The position numbers and the translations under genes are program-made. A DNA stretch of 64,000 nucleotides, taken from positions 39,417,001 to 39,481,000 of the forward strand of contig CM049396.1 in the NCBI GenBank assembly GCA_026929865.2, written 5' to 3'. The stretch's first letter is position 1; every line of letters starts with the position of its first letter. A model generated the notes under the pieces. The model ran no database searches. It was not told the DNA's origin and worked only from the letters and a program-made list of their open reading frames with translations. This stretch comes from Hyperoplus lanceolatus (Eukaryota; Chordata; Actinopteri; Uranoscopiformes; Ammodytidae). Of the stretch, positions 33,494 to 45,265 are shown in pieces.

Positions 33494-33550
<57 letters not shown>
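33352..33550. repeat. Compound (CA)n array with a repeated 30-bp spacer
   Basis: Three CA runs (about 33352-33401, 33430-33462 and 33495-33550). They are separated by two near-identical copies of a unit containing CCTAGGCACTGGCAC and GCCC(T/C)TGAACTCAAA. A minisatellite-like unit has been duplicated together with its flanking microsatellite. Confidence 0.9.
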
Positions 33551-33551
<1 letters not shown>

Positions 33552-33601
33552 CACATGAGCGGTGCTGTAAGTCACACACACCAAACTGCTGCAGCCTCGA
33601 C

Positions 33602-33974
33602 AAAGTTTTGGTTTTTATGTTCCAGATCTCTTCAAAGGAATGTGGATGAAATGACACTCTAAATAAGAAATGCCATCAAATCCCTGCCGCTTAATATGAA
33701 GACAAATTAAGTTTTGAGAAGATATTAGACAATAAAGATCACACTGTTCTGGAGGAACACTGATGTGGTAAATGATGGAGGGGAGGAGGAGATGCAATTT
33801 CTTCAAAGTATATCAAAAACAAAGTTTAATGGTTGAGCCATTTTCTTCAGCATTTCAGCCTACATCTTTGTGAAACAATACTTTCAGGGAATCTTGCCCT
33901 TCGTGTTTTTTCGTGCCACGCGAGCAAAATGCACAGTAAGCTCACAAATATGCTCCCCAATTTCAGAGAGCACA
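33602..33974. other. Unannotated stretch
   Basis: No coding, repeat or TIR signal that I can support. Confidence 0.5.
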
Positions 33975-33983
33975 GGGTTGGGT

Positions 33984-34549
33984 TAGCCTGGTCCAACCAG
34001 ACCATCGTACTTCATTTCATTTGTACAGAAGGTCTGGAAGTGCTGTAATTGGCAAACATTAACTCACTTGGAGGCGGGTGTCTGTTGAAGTTTAAAACTA
34101 TTGGATCTGCCCAGTGCCACTCTGGATTAGCCAACCAATCGCATCACGTTTGGTCATCACGTGTGTCATGAGCCGGCTTTTGATGTTGCCGTCCAGTTGG
34201 ACAGGGAACTCGGAAATTTCCGACTTACCGATACCTGGCAACAGTAACTTCTTAGAGCCTAACGTTTAGTTATTTGGACGAGAAAGGTTTTAGGCGTCCA
34301 TACTTTCGCGAGCAGATGCACTGGAACACAGACAGGTCGGAACTACCAAGTCGGAAATCTCCTTCTTCCGAGTATAAAGGAACGCAGCATTCAACTGAAA
34401 CTGGAGCGTTCTCAGCCACTCGCTCGGTTTGCTGATTGGACGATCGTAGATTCTCCGGAGAATCTGGGAAATGCGCTGTACACCCAGACTGACTACTGAA
34501 GGGAAAATTAAATTTGGCCGGAAGTAGACGGGCGGGCGGAGCCAGGCTA
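33984..34549. mobile_element. hAT-like MITE, 566 bp
   Basis: Ends TAGCCTGG and CCAGGCTA, flanked by GGGTTGGGT (33975-33983) and GGGCTGGGT (34550-34558), a 9-bp match with one difference covering an 8-bp hAT TSD. No transposase. Confidence 0.75.
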
Positions 34550-34849
34550 GGGCTGGGTCACTGCGGGGATTGATTTCCACGAGGACTGACGTGAAGAAAT
34601 GTACACATAATGTACAGAACACATGGCTCTGATCAGACTTTTGACCTCCATATAACCTGCATCACTAATTTCGAGCTTGCTTCCATATGGAGAAGGAGTG
34701 TGGTATTAAAGGTGACAGGCAAAAAAAGTAAAGAAAAATAAAGAAGGGAGCTGTATTGTGTCATAACTGGCCGGTCACGGTGAGATATTTTCATTCCTGA
34801 ATAGCTGCACTGTATAGTGTAATGAGGCCCTGGCATTGCATATGTGTAG

Positions 34850-34983
34850 TGTGTGTTTCATTCAGATAAAAATAAATGATCACAATCTAAGTTATCAAAA
34901 AGAGATTGGTTCAGCTTTTAATAAGCATTTTGTAGCTGCTGGTCAACTCTTTCAGAATGGAGGCTGTACGCCTTCTACAACCA
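34850..34983 (+). mobile_element. CR1/jockey-superfamily LINE R1, left piece
   Basis: The plus strand reads EIGSAFNKHFVAAGQLFQNG, typical of the linker between endonuclease and RT in CR1-superfamily LINEs. The element is cut here by the minus-strand L2 copy and resumes at 44431, forming the outermost layer of the nest. Confidence 0.7.
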
Positions 34984-35623
34984 AGACAAGGCAAGGCAAG
35001 GCAAGTTTATTTATTCATATAGCACAATTCAGGCACAAGGCCATTCAAAGTGCTTTACAGGGACAAGACTAAAATACATAATACACATTAGAAAAGCGAA
35101 TGAATAGAAATAAAACATTTAAAAGTGAATGTATAGAAATAGAACAATAAAATAAAAATGACAGGCTAAAATGGAAACAGAAAAGTCTTCAGACTTGATT
35201 TAAATGAGCTGAGAGTTGCAGCAAACCTAAAGCTTTCATAACGGATCAGCAGATCAGAAATGTATTTTGGCCCTAGACCATTTAGGGCTTTATAAATCAA
35301 CATCAATATTTTGAAATCAATTCTATGAGTGACAGGAAGCCAGTGTAAAGACCTCAGAACTGGGGTGATGTGATCCACTTTTTTGGTCCTAGTGAGGACT
35401 CAAGCAGCAGCATTCTGAATTAGCTGAAGCTGTCTGATAGATTTTTTTGGAAGGCCTGCAAGGACACTGTTACAGTAGTCAAGTCTACTAAAGATAAATG
35501 CATGGACAAGTTTTTCTAAATCTTGCTGAGACATAAGCCCTTTAATTATTTATATGTTTTTAAGGTGGTAGTAGACTTATTAATTGATTTAATGTGTTTC
35601 TTGAAATTCAAGTCGGAGTCACT
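34984..35623 (-). mobile_element. L2-like LINE copy L2a, 3' end piece
   Basis: Reverse complement of the L2-A 3' end: CTTGC-type tail, 3' UTR, and the C-terminal ORF2 codons (ITPVLRSLHWLPV, NGLGPKYISDLLIRYES). It has a deletion of about 30 codons after RYES relative to L2-A, plus stops and frameshifts. It continues at 36106 after a 482-bp MITE. Confidence 0.9.
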
Positions 35624-36105
35624 CAGTGCGTTTACATGCAGATTCATAATTGGATAACTAAACAAATAAGACCTCAACAGGACTTTTAAACTGCATGTAA
35701 ACACCTTTATTCGATCTGCTTCGGACACAAATCTGAACAATAACGGACAAGAGAAGTCGGATAAGAACACCTGGATAATTCGTTCATTGTCGGCTTTCTC
35801 TCTGCATGTATACAGGGATCGGATATCGCATATCGGACTTCTCGTTCTGTGCTTGTGTGCCTGCGCGTGATAGGCTACACCATGGGTTATTGACGGAAGA
35901 GAACCGGACGTGGCTCTAAAACCACTTGTTGAAAGCATGGTTGAAAGGGCTACAGCGCCACCTAGCATAGTGGAGACAACCATGCATCGGACATTTATCC
36001 GATTTCTGAAAGGCCATGTATACTCAGACAAGTGACACGGTCCGTTCGAGTGTCTTGTTCGATATATGTGATAATCCAAACTAGTTGTGCCATGTAACCG
36101 CACTG
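35624..36105. mobile_element. 482-bp MITE in L2a, ends CAGTGCG
   Basis: Inverted ends CAGTGCGTTTACATGCA and CAGTGCGGTTACATGGC (right end reversed). It splits the L2a codons for NLGV and DSDLNF. I cannot define a clean TSD; hAT is likely from the CAGTG ends. Confidence 0.75.
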
Positions 36106-36280
36106 TATGACACCAAGATTTCTGGCTTGATGTGTGGTTTCTAACATAACAGATTTAAGCTGTGCGCTGACTTTTAATTGTTCATCTTTGGCACCAAAGA
36201 CAATTTCTTCAGTTTTGTCGTTGTTTAATTGAAGAAAATGTTGGCACATCCAATCATTGATCTGTTCAATGCACTTACTC
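36106..36280 (-). mobile_element. L2a, second piece (RT thumb region)
   Basis: The minus strand reads CIEQINDWMCQHFLQLNNDK and QARNLGV, as in L2-A. It is cut at 36280 by the plus-strand copy L2b; the target ACTC is repeated at 40941-40944, where L2a resumes. Confidence 0.9.
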
Positions 36281-38221
36281 TTAAATCCTGTAAATGTATC
36301 AAATCTGATAAGCATTCCTCTTCAGCCACAGTGTGCTGAAATAAATCGGGCTGACAATGCTTCGAACACACTAAATTTAGCTTTATTAAACATCAGATCC
36401 TTGGCAGGTAAAACATTTTTAAGTAATGATCTTATTACTAGGCACAATCTTAATTTTATGTTTTTAACTGAAACTTGGTTAGACCAAGATAACAGCTCAG
36501 CTGTTCTCATAGAGTCCGCCCCCGCAAATTACAATTTTGTGAGTGAATCCAGAGTGCATAAAAAAGGAGGGGGGGTTGCTATTCTGTTTAAAGAATCTCT
36601 ACAATGCAAAAAGATGTCTTACGGAAATTTTGATTCATTTGAGTATGTGGCTCTACAGTTAAATTCAGCCTCTAGAGCTATTTTCATCAATATCTACCGG
36701 CCACCACAATACAATGCAAGCTTTTTTGATGAACTTACTGAACTGCTGTCTGTAATATGTACTGAGTTTGACTGTGTATTAATCGTCGGAGATTTCAATA
36801 TTCATACTGACAAACCAGAGGACAGATGTGCGAAAGAACTGCGCTGTGTCCTTGACAACTTTGGACTAAATCAGCATGTTGACAAACCAACTCATAACAA
36901 AGGGCACACACTGGACCTTATCATTTCCAGAGGAATGAACATTTCAGACATAACAGTGGCAGATATGGGTCCCCTCACGGACCATTCCTGTTTATTTTTT
37001 GAGAGTAAAATGTCTGTGCACACAATTTATCAATCAAAAGTAATCAAAAAGCGGTATATTACAGAAAATACCAGTGAAACATTCATTCAAGCATTTTCTT
37101 CGATACCACCCCTCCCCTGTAACTCAGTTAAGGAGCTCTTAGACAACTTTAACGGCAAACTTACAAGTGTTATAGATGCTATTGCGCCCACTAAGATGAA
37201 GGTTGTCTCTGGTAAGAAAAGATCTCCTTGGAGAAATGCCCCGCAGGTCAGAATAGAAAGAAGAGAGTGCCGTAAAGCAGAACGCAGGTGGCGAAAAACA
37301 AATCTCCAGGTTCATTATGACATCTTCAAAGAGAAACTGTGCACGTTTAACTCAGAACTGAGAAATGCAAGGCAAAAACAACAACAATGCACGTGCCCTG
37401 TTTGCTACTGTCGACAGATTAACAAACCCTCCTGTGCCAGTAGCGTCTGAGCATCTTTCCACGAGGGCCTGCAATGAATTTGCCTCCTTCTTTACTGAGA
37501 AAATTCACAAAATTAGACACGCTGTCACTGCATCAATACCAAGTTCAACATATGTGTTCCCTCTTAAAATCAATTCAAATGCAATGACAGAATTTTATCT
37601 TATAAACCACAAAAACCTGGAGGACATTATACAACACCTGAACTCCTCATCCTGTTGCCTTGACATTCTGCCCACAGGCTCCTTTAAAACAGTTTTTAGC
37701 TGTATGGCCTCAGATGTTCTACAAATTATCAACATGTCCCTTCAGACAGGTGTATTCCCACAGGCCCTGAAAACAGCAGTCATCAAGCCACTCCTAAAAA
37801 AGAACAATCTAGATACATCACTCATGAGAAATTATAGGCCCATATCTAACCTACCATTTTTAAGTAAAATCATTGAAAAAGCTGTTTATCAACAGCTAAA
37901 TAACTACTTAGCAATGAATAACTGCTTTGATGTCTTCCAGTCAGGATTTCGACAACACCACAGCACTGAGACTGCTCTGGTTAACCCTCCTTTTTTCATT
38001 TTCAGGAACACAATGTGTTCGGGTCAATTACCCGGGCATGTTTAAATCTCCAAAAGATGTCCTAAACCAAAAAGAATCCTAACAAGCAGTGTGAACATGT
38101 CATTACCAACTCCATTACTAACTATTCTATCAATATTTAGTGCAATGTGGTGTTCCTTACCTCTAACAGGTAATGGTTCAATAAGGATAATTCACTCGTT
38201 TTTCATTAAAAACATACATGT

Positions 38222-38461
38222 TCAAACTTTTTTGTAATGTTTCACCACTTTATTACTTTTGAAACACTGGAGAAAATGTGAAAAGTCTCCAGAGACATTT
38301 GGCTTGAAATATAGCCCTGCCTGCCTCTGCATCCCACAGACTTCTGTTGATTCATCCTTCACCCCAGCCAGGATGAGGAGCCCCAAATACGCATCTAAAT
38401 GTGTTTTGTCCAGCTCCTTCCAATTTTCCCCAAAAACACACCTCCCTTCTAGGATTAGCAT
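38222..38461 (-). pseudogene. piggyBac transposase remnant
   Basis: The minus strand reads GENWKELDKTHLDAYLGLLI followed by LAG, matching the start of the piggyBac transposase DDE domain (WKxLDxxxLxAxxGLLILAG). It continues with degenerate codons similar to the ETGR.IF..NMS segment. The aspartates of the catalytic core are not present in this piece, so it is inactive. Confidence 0.7.
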
Positions 38462-39170
38462 TTCCAGAATGATTTTGTATTGAATCTGCAGACACTAAAA
38501 TGATTGAGTTCACACATACTATGCTGGACTGAAACTCAAAAATTAGAATAAAAAGTTATTTATTTCATAATTGACCAAAAGGGAAACTAATATAGTATAT
38601 AGACCCATTAATGAAAGGTGAGATAAAAGTTTATGTTATAATTTAGATTATTATGATTTCACAGCTTATGAAAACCCCAAATTTAAAATCTCAGAAAATT
38701 TGAATATTACATGAAATCAATAAAAAAGGGATTTTAATACAGAAATATCAGCCTCTATAAAGTATAACATACATATTTTTATTATGACTTATCCCAATTC
38801 CAATCCATTTTCAATGATCTAATTATATGAGTTTACCTGTAGTTTCCAGACGCATATTTGGGGATGAATTTCACAATTTTTGAAGAAGTCTTCTTGGAGG
38901 AATAGGAATAGCAATTCTATTTTCAAATTCAGAATCATTAGAATCAGAATTTAGCCAAGATACACCTCCTCTATTTCACTGCATGACAATGAGACTCCAG
39001 AGCCTCCTGGACTGCACCTTCTCATGGTAAAGGCTGTGAAGATGTAAGTGGTAGGACTCCCATGAGAGAATATTTTATATGTTTTGCCCCTCCCCTGTTG
39101 AGTGTCCACTGAATGTGGGTGGAACATAAGGGAACATAAATGGTTCAAAAGTCATAACACTTGCAACTGT

Positions 39171-39171
<1 letters not shown>

Positions 39172-39258
<87 letters not shown>

Positions 39259-39292
39259 TGGTGGGTGTGTGTGTTGTGTGTGTGTGTGTGTG
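39172..39292. repeat. (TG)n microsatellite
   Basis: Over 40 TG units with minor interruptions (TGGTGGTGGG, TTG), lying within the piggyBac element. Confidence 0.95.
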
Positions 39293-40940
39293 AGATTTGG
39301 GTGAAATATGTCTCACAGTTGTAAAGAAAGAAATAGTCTTACATTTCTGACACCCTTTTACCTCCAGTTTTACTGCCGGGTCAAATTGACCCGAACAGTA
39401 TCTATGTGATATAAACATGCAGGGGGTGGTTGCACATGTGTGAGATGAAATATTTTCATATTATATGTTGATTGCCCTAATTAAGGCAAGCAGAAGAAGT
39501 TTCATACTGAAAAAATACTTTTAACTATTTTTCCTAGATCTTCAAACTTTGAAACGGGTCAATTTGACCCGGAACATAACAGGAGGGTTAAGCTCAATGA
39601 CATCCACTTAAACACAGACAGTGGCAAAAGTTCTGTCTTAGTTTTACTGGATCTCAGTGCCGCTTTTGACACAGTTGACCACAGCATATTACTAGATCGA
39701 CTAGCAAACTGGGTTGGACTTTCTGGAACTGCACTAAGCTGGTTTGAATCCTACTTAAAGGATAGAGACTACTATGTGTCAATAGGCAATTTCACATCTT
39801 AGCGGACAAATATTGAATGCGGGGTCCCCCAAGGTTCCATTCTTGGCCCTCTTCTATTTAACATCTACATGCTCCCACTAGCTCAGATTATGAATAAGAA
39901 CAAATTATGCTACCATAATTATGCAGACGACACACAAATTTACATAACCATATCACCAGGAGACTACAGTCCGATACAGGCACTGAGTAAGTGCATTGAA
40001 CAAATCAATGATTGGATGTGCCAAAATTTCCTTCAATTAAACAACGATAAAACTGAAGTAATTGTCTTTGGTGCCAAAGATGAACAATTAAAAGTCAGCG
40101 CACAACTTACATCCATTATGTTAGAAACCACACCCCAAGCCAGAAATCTTGGTGTTGTTATAGACTCCGACTTGAATTTCAAGAAACACATAAAATCAAT
40201 TAATAAATCAGCCTACTACCACCTAAAAAACATATCAAGAATTAAAGGGCTTATGTCTCAGCAAGATTTAGAAAAACTTGTCCATGCATTTATCTTTAGT
40301 AGACTTGACCACTGTAACAGTGTCCTTGCTGGCCTTCCAAAAGAATCTATCAGACAGCTTCAGCTAATTCAGAACGCTGCTGCCCGAGTCCTCACTAGGA
40401 CCAAAAAAGTGGATCACATTACCCCAGTTCTGAGGTCTTTACACTGGCTTCCAGTCACTCAAAGAATTGATTTCAAAATACTGATGTTGGTTTATAAAGC
40501 ACTAAATGGTTTAGGGCCAAAATACATTACTGATATGCTGATACGTTATGAAACGTCCAGAGCCCTTAGGTCGTCTGGGACAGGTCTACTTACAGTCCTT
40601 AGAGTTAGGACTAAACAAGGAGAAGCAGCTTTTAGTTATTATGCACCAAATCTCTGGAACAAACTCCCAGAGAACTTGAGGTCTGCTGCAACTCTCAGTT
40701 CTTTTAAATCGAGTCTGAAGACTTTTTTGTTGCCATTTTAACCTGCAATTTTCATTTTATTTGCTTCTTTTATTTGCTTTTAAATGTTTTTAAATCGAGT
40801 TTTCATTTTTTTTATTTGCTTCTTTTATTCGCTTTTAAATGTTTTATAATGTGTTTTATGTATTCTAATCTTGCCCCTGTAAAGCACTTTGAGTGGCCTT
40901 GTGTCTGAATTGTGCTATAAAAATAAACTTGCCTTGCCTT

Positions 40941-41058
40941 ACTCAGTGCTTGTATCGGACTGTAGTCTCCTGTAGTGATATGGTTATGTAAATGTGTGTG
41001 TCCTCTGTATAATTGGTAACATAATTTGTTCTGATCTGAGATCTGAGCTAGTGGGAGC
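40941..41058 (-). mobile_element. L2a, third piece
   Basis: Reverse complement of L2-A around 4925-5055 (CTCAGTGC…GTAGTCTCCTG…GAGCTAGTGGGAGC). It starts with the duplicated ACTC and is cut at GTGGGAGC by the hAT element at 41059. Confidence 0.9.
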
Positions 41059-44000
41059 CAGGCCCGGTTCTAGACAGTTAGATTAGGGTGGGCCTGTAGA
41101 AATTTTAGGTGGGCACACTGGGCAGAGAGACCGAAGATGCGAGCGCGCGCAGCGCACGTGAGCAGATTTTTTTTGCCATTTTTTTTGCTTTTTGGCACAT
41201 TTACTGTGAATTGTGTAAAACACAATATGCAAATAAACTTTGAGTGTTGCTGTGTGGGAGATTTGATTCTTGGATGTTTTTTTTCAAAAATGTTTATGAA
41301 TAACATATAATATACATTTTATACAACATAATCAGAGGTGGAAAGAGTACAAAAATATTCCACTCAAGTAAAAAAGTCTAAAAATCTACTGAAGTAAAAG
41401 TAAAAGTAGCTGATTTAAAATGTACTTAAAGTACAAGTTACTAGTTACTTTTTAACAGAGGGAGGGGGCGGGGGTCTCTTCTGTGTAGGGCATTATATAT
41501 ATATATATATATATATATAGTAGTTTTGTTTAGTTAATGCAACACTTTTACAAATTAAAGTGCACAAATTAAACAAATCATGTCACCACACATGTATGGA
41601 TGTATACTGTGTCATTATACTTTAGATAAGCAAAAATGGAGCAAATAGTCTGTTAATGGGGGAATGGGAATGTAATCGGTCTACAGACCTAAACAGACTG
41701 CAGCTGCGGTTCAAATAATGTAAGTGTGTATAATTGATCTAAACCATGGAAATTGCAAGGTTAGGCTGCTCGATTTTGACAAAAATCATAATTATGATTA
41801 TTTTGATTGACATTGTGTAACCACAATTATTATAGACAATTATTCATTGATTTAAGAACTGCAACATGCACTTATTTAACATTTGAAACCATGACTTTTG
41901 ACTTTAAACATATCCTAATTGAACTGAAAACAAGGAAAATGCAAATAGCCTAAGTAAAACATATTTTTAATAATAAAATAAAATAAGTGTCAAAATCAAA
42001 ATAAACCGTTGCAAATGTTGTTGATAGGGCACGTCTTTTGCTAGCAGGAATGTGAGGGCATATTTTATTTATTTATATCTCATGGAGCTGGCTGGATAAG
42101 CAAGTTGCATTGTAGGCTACAGTGTTCTTAATTGATGAATGTTGTGGTGGCAAGAGTCAAGGAGCTTTATTAGTTTAGAGTCAAGGAGTTTTTTATTCCT
42201 TTATTGCTTGGTCATAGACCACTTGGATTCGACTTAAAGTGAGTAAACTAATTAGTCGTGATGTTTTGAGGTGCAGCTGGGTCGGATATGCCTTTTTTTC
42301 TCTCTCTCTCTCTCACGGTCGCGCATGTCATCTGACTCGCGTGTCCGCACGTAACATATCTTGCACATTGTTTTAGTAAATTACTTTTACCTTTCTTCTC
42401 GACCAAAGGCTGACTTTCTGCCGTCTTCTGGAAGTATTTCAAAGCTCCCGGCAAAACGCACCGTCTCCATCCTACTCTGCACTGTTAAATTGAAAGCTAA
42501 TCTATCAGGTGAGGGAGGGGCCGATCGCACGGCTGGATGAAAGGTTTGCTGCATTTAAAATCCTTCACGTCTTCACGTGCGGTACAATGATAGTTTAACT
42601 AGGATTATTTTGTTTTAATGGTAAAGGGAAGCAATGTTTGTTGTTATAATTTTTAGTCGCAATGTGTTCTCTCCTCCTGTCGATCATTCACTGTGTTAGT
42701 TTCCGGTATTGTGCCGTAAAAATAAAAGCCCCCCGCGATATTTCTTTTCTTTTCTCTCCTTTCCCTATCTATTTTTTTACTCAGTAACGCAGGTAATATA
42801 AAATGTAGAATGTAGTACAATACTTCAAAATAAACATCCTCAAAGTAAAAGTAAAAGTATAGGTTTTAAAAATCACTTAAAAAATTACAAGTACACGAAA
42901 AACTACTCAATTACAGGAACGCAAGTAAATGCAATTCGCTACTTTACACCCTTGAACATAATGTATCTTTTTTTATCGCAGTATTAACTGTAGGCAGCCA
43001 GAGCTGATAGAAGCGAAAGCTTTGGGACCGGGCAACCTGGATGGTGGTAGTCCAGAGCTATATACTATACACACTATATAGATATATAATCTTTCCACTA
43101 TTGGCTCCGATGTCCAGCTGGGTGAAAATAGTAGTGAAAATAGTAGCCAGCCGAGGTCACAACCCTGCTAGGGGGTTCCGGGGGTATGCCCCCCCGGGAG
43201 ATTTTTTTTTACATTTTTAAAGTGAAATGCATGAATCTGGTGCACTTTGAGAGGAAAATTAAGAGGCTAAATCTGAGAAAATTTGTGTGAACAAATAATT
43301 TGGAGACACTGGGTCGGATGAATTAGAAGCTTTTGAAGAAAGACACATGGATTTTCCATAGAAATATACATTTGAAATAAAATGTTATGCAGGGTCCTCT
43401 GGGACATATTTTTCTGTAATATAATGAATTGATTTAAATGCAGTGAGAGGAACGAAGCAGAAGAACTCTGTTGTCCAGTTATCTTTTTTTCCACAGACGA
43501 GGCTGAAATAGGCTATAGACTATACACAGTGCATGGGCAACTGAGGGCAGCCCCATTTTCAAATATTTTTAAATAAACTCAATACACACTGTGCATGCCA
43601 TGGACTTGAACCTGACGTGATCAGTTAACCTCGGATTACCTCCCAGATGAACTGATTCAATTATTAAGCTATTAACTATCTACCAAAACATTGTATTCCT
43701 TTTATTGTGTGATAATTTACATTTACATGATATGATGTTGATATCAAACACACAAACTAAAAAAATAACTAAATTTAAAAGAAAAATGGGGGGGGGGGGC
43801 CCTGGCAGTTGGGACCCTAAGCATCCGCTCATTTCGCTTATGCCTCGGGCCGGCTCTGCTGACCAGTGACCACTATAAGCGGGTGGGTAACTTGTCCTGC
43901 CCACCCAATAATACAATTAGAAGCAATGCATCGTAATGGTATATTCTTTAGTATTAATTAATTGTCTGAATTGTATTTGACATTTTCTTGGACAGCGAAT

Positions 44001-44107
44001 GAACAGGTCCGTCCGATAGTTGGTCTGGACTTCCACCTGATTGGGTGGGCACAGCCCACATTTGGGTGGGCACGGCCCACCCTGGCCCTTGGCTACCGCC
44101 GGCCCTG
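41059..44107. mobile_element. hAT-type element, 3.0 kb, with another hAT inside
   Basis: Ends CAGGCCCGGTTCTAG and, reversed, CAGGGCCGGCGGTAG. The flanks GTGGGAGC (41051-41058) and GTTTGAGC (44108-44115) form an 8-bp TSD with two changes; the L2 target reads GTGGGAGC. It is non-autonomous in its present state: short hAT-like remnants only. It shares most of its length with the inverted fragment at 7447-8450. Confidence 0.85.
41333..42954. mobile_element. hAT-type MITE nested in the 41059 element
   Basis: Ends CAGAGGTGGAAAGAGTA and TACTTTACACCCTTG, flanked by a perfect 8-bp TSD AACATAAT (41325-41332 and 42955-42962). Many AAGTAAAAGTA-type subterminal motifs at both ends. An (AT)n run lies at about 41496-41519. 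The sister copy near 8155 shows the empty site. Confidence 0.93.
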
Positions 44108-44430
44108 GTTTGAGCATGTAAGAATGGAACCTTGGGGGACCCCGCAATTCAATATTTGTTTGCTCAGATGTGAAATTGCCTATTAACACATAGTAGTCTC
44201 TGTCCTTTAAGTAGGATTCAAACCAGTTTAGTAAAGTTCCAGAATGTCCAACCCAGTTTGCAAGGTGATCTAGTAATATGTTGTGGTCAACTGTGTCGAA
44301 AGCAGCACTGAGATCCAGTAAAACTAAGACAGAACTTTTGCCACTGTCTGTGTTTAAGTGGATGTCATTGAGGACCTTAACCAGAGCGTTCTCAGTGCTG
44401 TGGTGTTGTCGAAATCCTGACTGGAAGACA
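44108..44430 (-). mobile_element. L2a, 5'-most piece (RT core)
   Basis: The minus strand reads DVFQSGFRQHHSTENALVKV, LLDLSAAFDTVDH and FESYLKDRDYY, collinear with L2-A. L2a is 5'-truncated here at the CFDVFQ codons; the outer LINE R1 resumes directly beyond. Confidence 0.9.
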
Positions 44431-45265
44431 TCACCACTTCCCAGTGTTGTAGATGCGCTCCTTGCTATCAACCCCAAGAAGTATATGGGAGAGAACAATT
44501 TTGTCCCTTTTCAATCAAGCTCTTTGCACAAATCATATCAAAACAAATAATATTCCATCTCCTCTGGTATAGTTCCTAAAATTTGGAAAAAAGCTCAAGT
44601 AATTCCCTTACATAAAGGTGGTGACAAAAATAATAGTAATAACTACAGGTCAATATCCAAACTTCCACGCCAAAATCCTAGAATCACTTATACGCCAAAA
44701 TCCTAGAATCACTTTTTAATAATCAGTTAAAAACATTTCTAGCCAGTGATTCCACTTTGAGCCCATTCCAATCTGGTTTTAGGGCAGGCCAAAGTACTGT
44801 CCCTGCTGTCACTTTGGTTGTAAACAACATTGTTACAGCAGTAAACAAACAAAAAAAGCACTGTGCAGCACTTTTTATTGATCTTTCATAGACCTTTGAC
44901 ACTGTTGAGCACCATTTGCTTTTGCAGAGGCTGCATGACATTGGCTTTGATCATTCTGCATGTAGCTGGTCTAGGGATGATCTGTCTGATGGACAGCAAT
45001 CAGTTGAACTGGGAAGCTACCAATCTGAGTTTTTAATTGTTACAAATGGTGTCCCACAGGGCACAATTTTGGGTCAAGTTCTATTAACAATTTATATCAA
45101 TAACATTGTTTCATCGTTACAAAAGTGTCACGCCCATCTATACGCTGACGACACAGTACTGTATTACATTTCTGATTTGGTGCACCAATCTATTCAGAAG
45201 CTACAAAGCTCTTTTAACACCCTGCAGGACTGTCTAGTGGACCTCAGACTGGTTCTTAATACAAA
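44431..45265 (+). pseudogene. CR1/jockey-superfamily LINE R1, RT pseudogene, middle piece
   Basis: Codons for ALLAINPKK, SSGIVPKIWKKAQVIPLHKG, SPFQSGFRAGQSTVPAV, CAALFIDLS*TFDTVEHHLL (in-frame stop after DLS), TNGVPQGTILGQVLL and LYADDTVLYY are read on the plus strand. The RT motifs are in the normal order. A 22-bp tandem duplication (GCCAAAATCCTAGAATCACTT) at about 44667-44712 and several stops disrupt it. It is interrupted at 45265 by the half-LINE. Confidence 0.8.

Larger units (their letters stand above)
37985..39587 (-). mobile_element. piggyBac-type element, 1.6 kb, TTAA target
   Basis: Ends CCCTCCTTTTT and AGGAGGG, flanked by TTAA at 37981-37984 and 39588-39591, exactly where L2-A has GGTTAAGG. 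Subterminal copies of GGGTCAA(T/A)TTGACCCG occur at both ends (about 38020 and 39375-39400, 39557). A short transposase remnant is on the minus strand. A long (TG)n run (39172-39256) lies inside. Confidence 0.9.
36281..40740 (+). pseudogene. L2b ORF2 pseudogene
   Basis: Endonuclease codons (LNIRSLAGKT, LTETWLDQD, VGDFNIHTD, SDH changed to TDH) run to 37370, where the 26-bp deletion shifts the frame. RT codons from FATVDRLTNPP to QSGFRQHHSTETALV end at the piggyBac TTAA (37981-37984). They resume at 39592 with NDIHLNTDSGK and LLDLSAAFDTVDH, a TAG interrupts FTS*RTN, and from 39869 the frame is open to the end with YADD intact. The loss of SDH and three disruptions make it dead. The close match to L2-A suggests recent insertion. 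Confidence 0.9.
36281..40940 (+). mobile_element. L2-like LINE copy L2b, 5'-truncated, inserted in L2a
   Basis: Matches L2-A from about ORF2 residue 31 to the tail, at very high identity by eye. It lies between ACTC copies (36277-36280 and 40941-40944). It is damaged by a 26-bp deletion near 37375 that shifts frame, a piggyBac insertion at 37985-39587, and a TAG (about 39799) where L2-A has GAG. ORF1 and the 5' UTR are absent. Confidence 0.93.

Noticed and set aside
33352-33550. CRISPR-like array
   Set aside because: The regular spacing comes from (CA)n microsatellites with a duplicated spacer. Repeat and spacer lengths do not fit, and this is a vertebrate genome.
34984-40940. A single LINE with 5' inversion (twin priming)
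   Set aside because: Both strands carry their own 3' tails, and the minus-strand copy resumes after 40940 with ACTC duplicated. So it is one L2 inserted into another, not a twin-primed copy.
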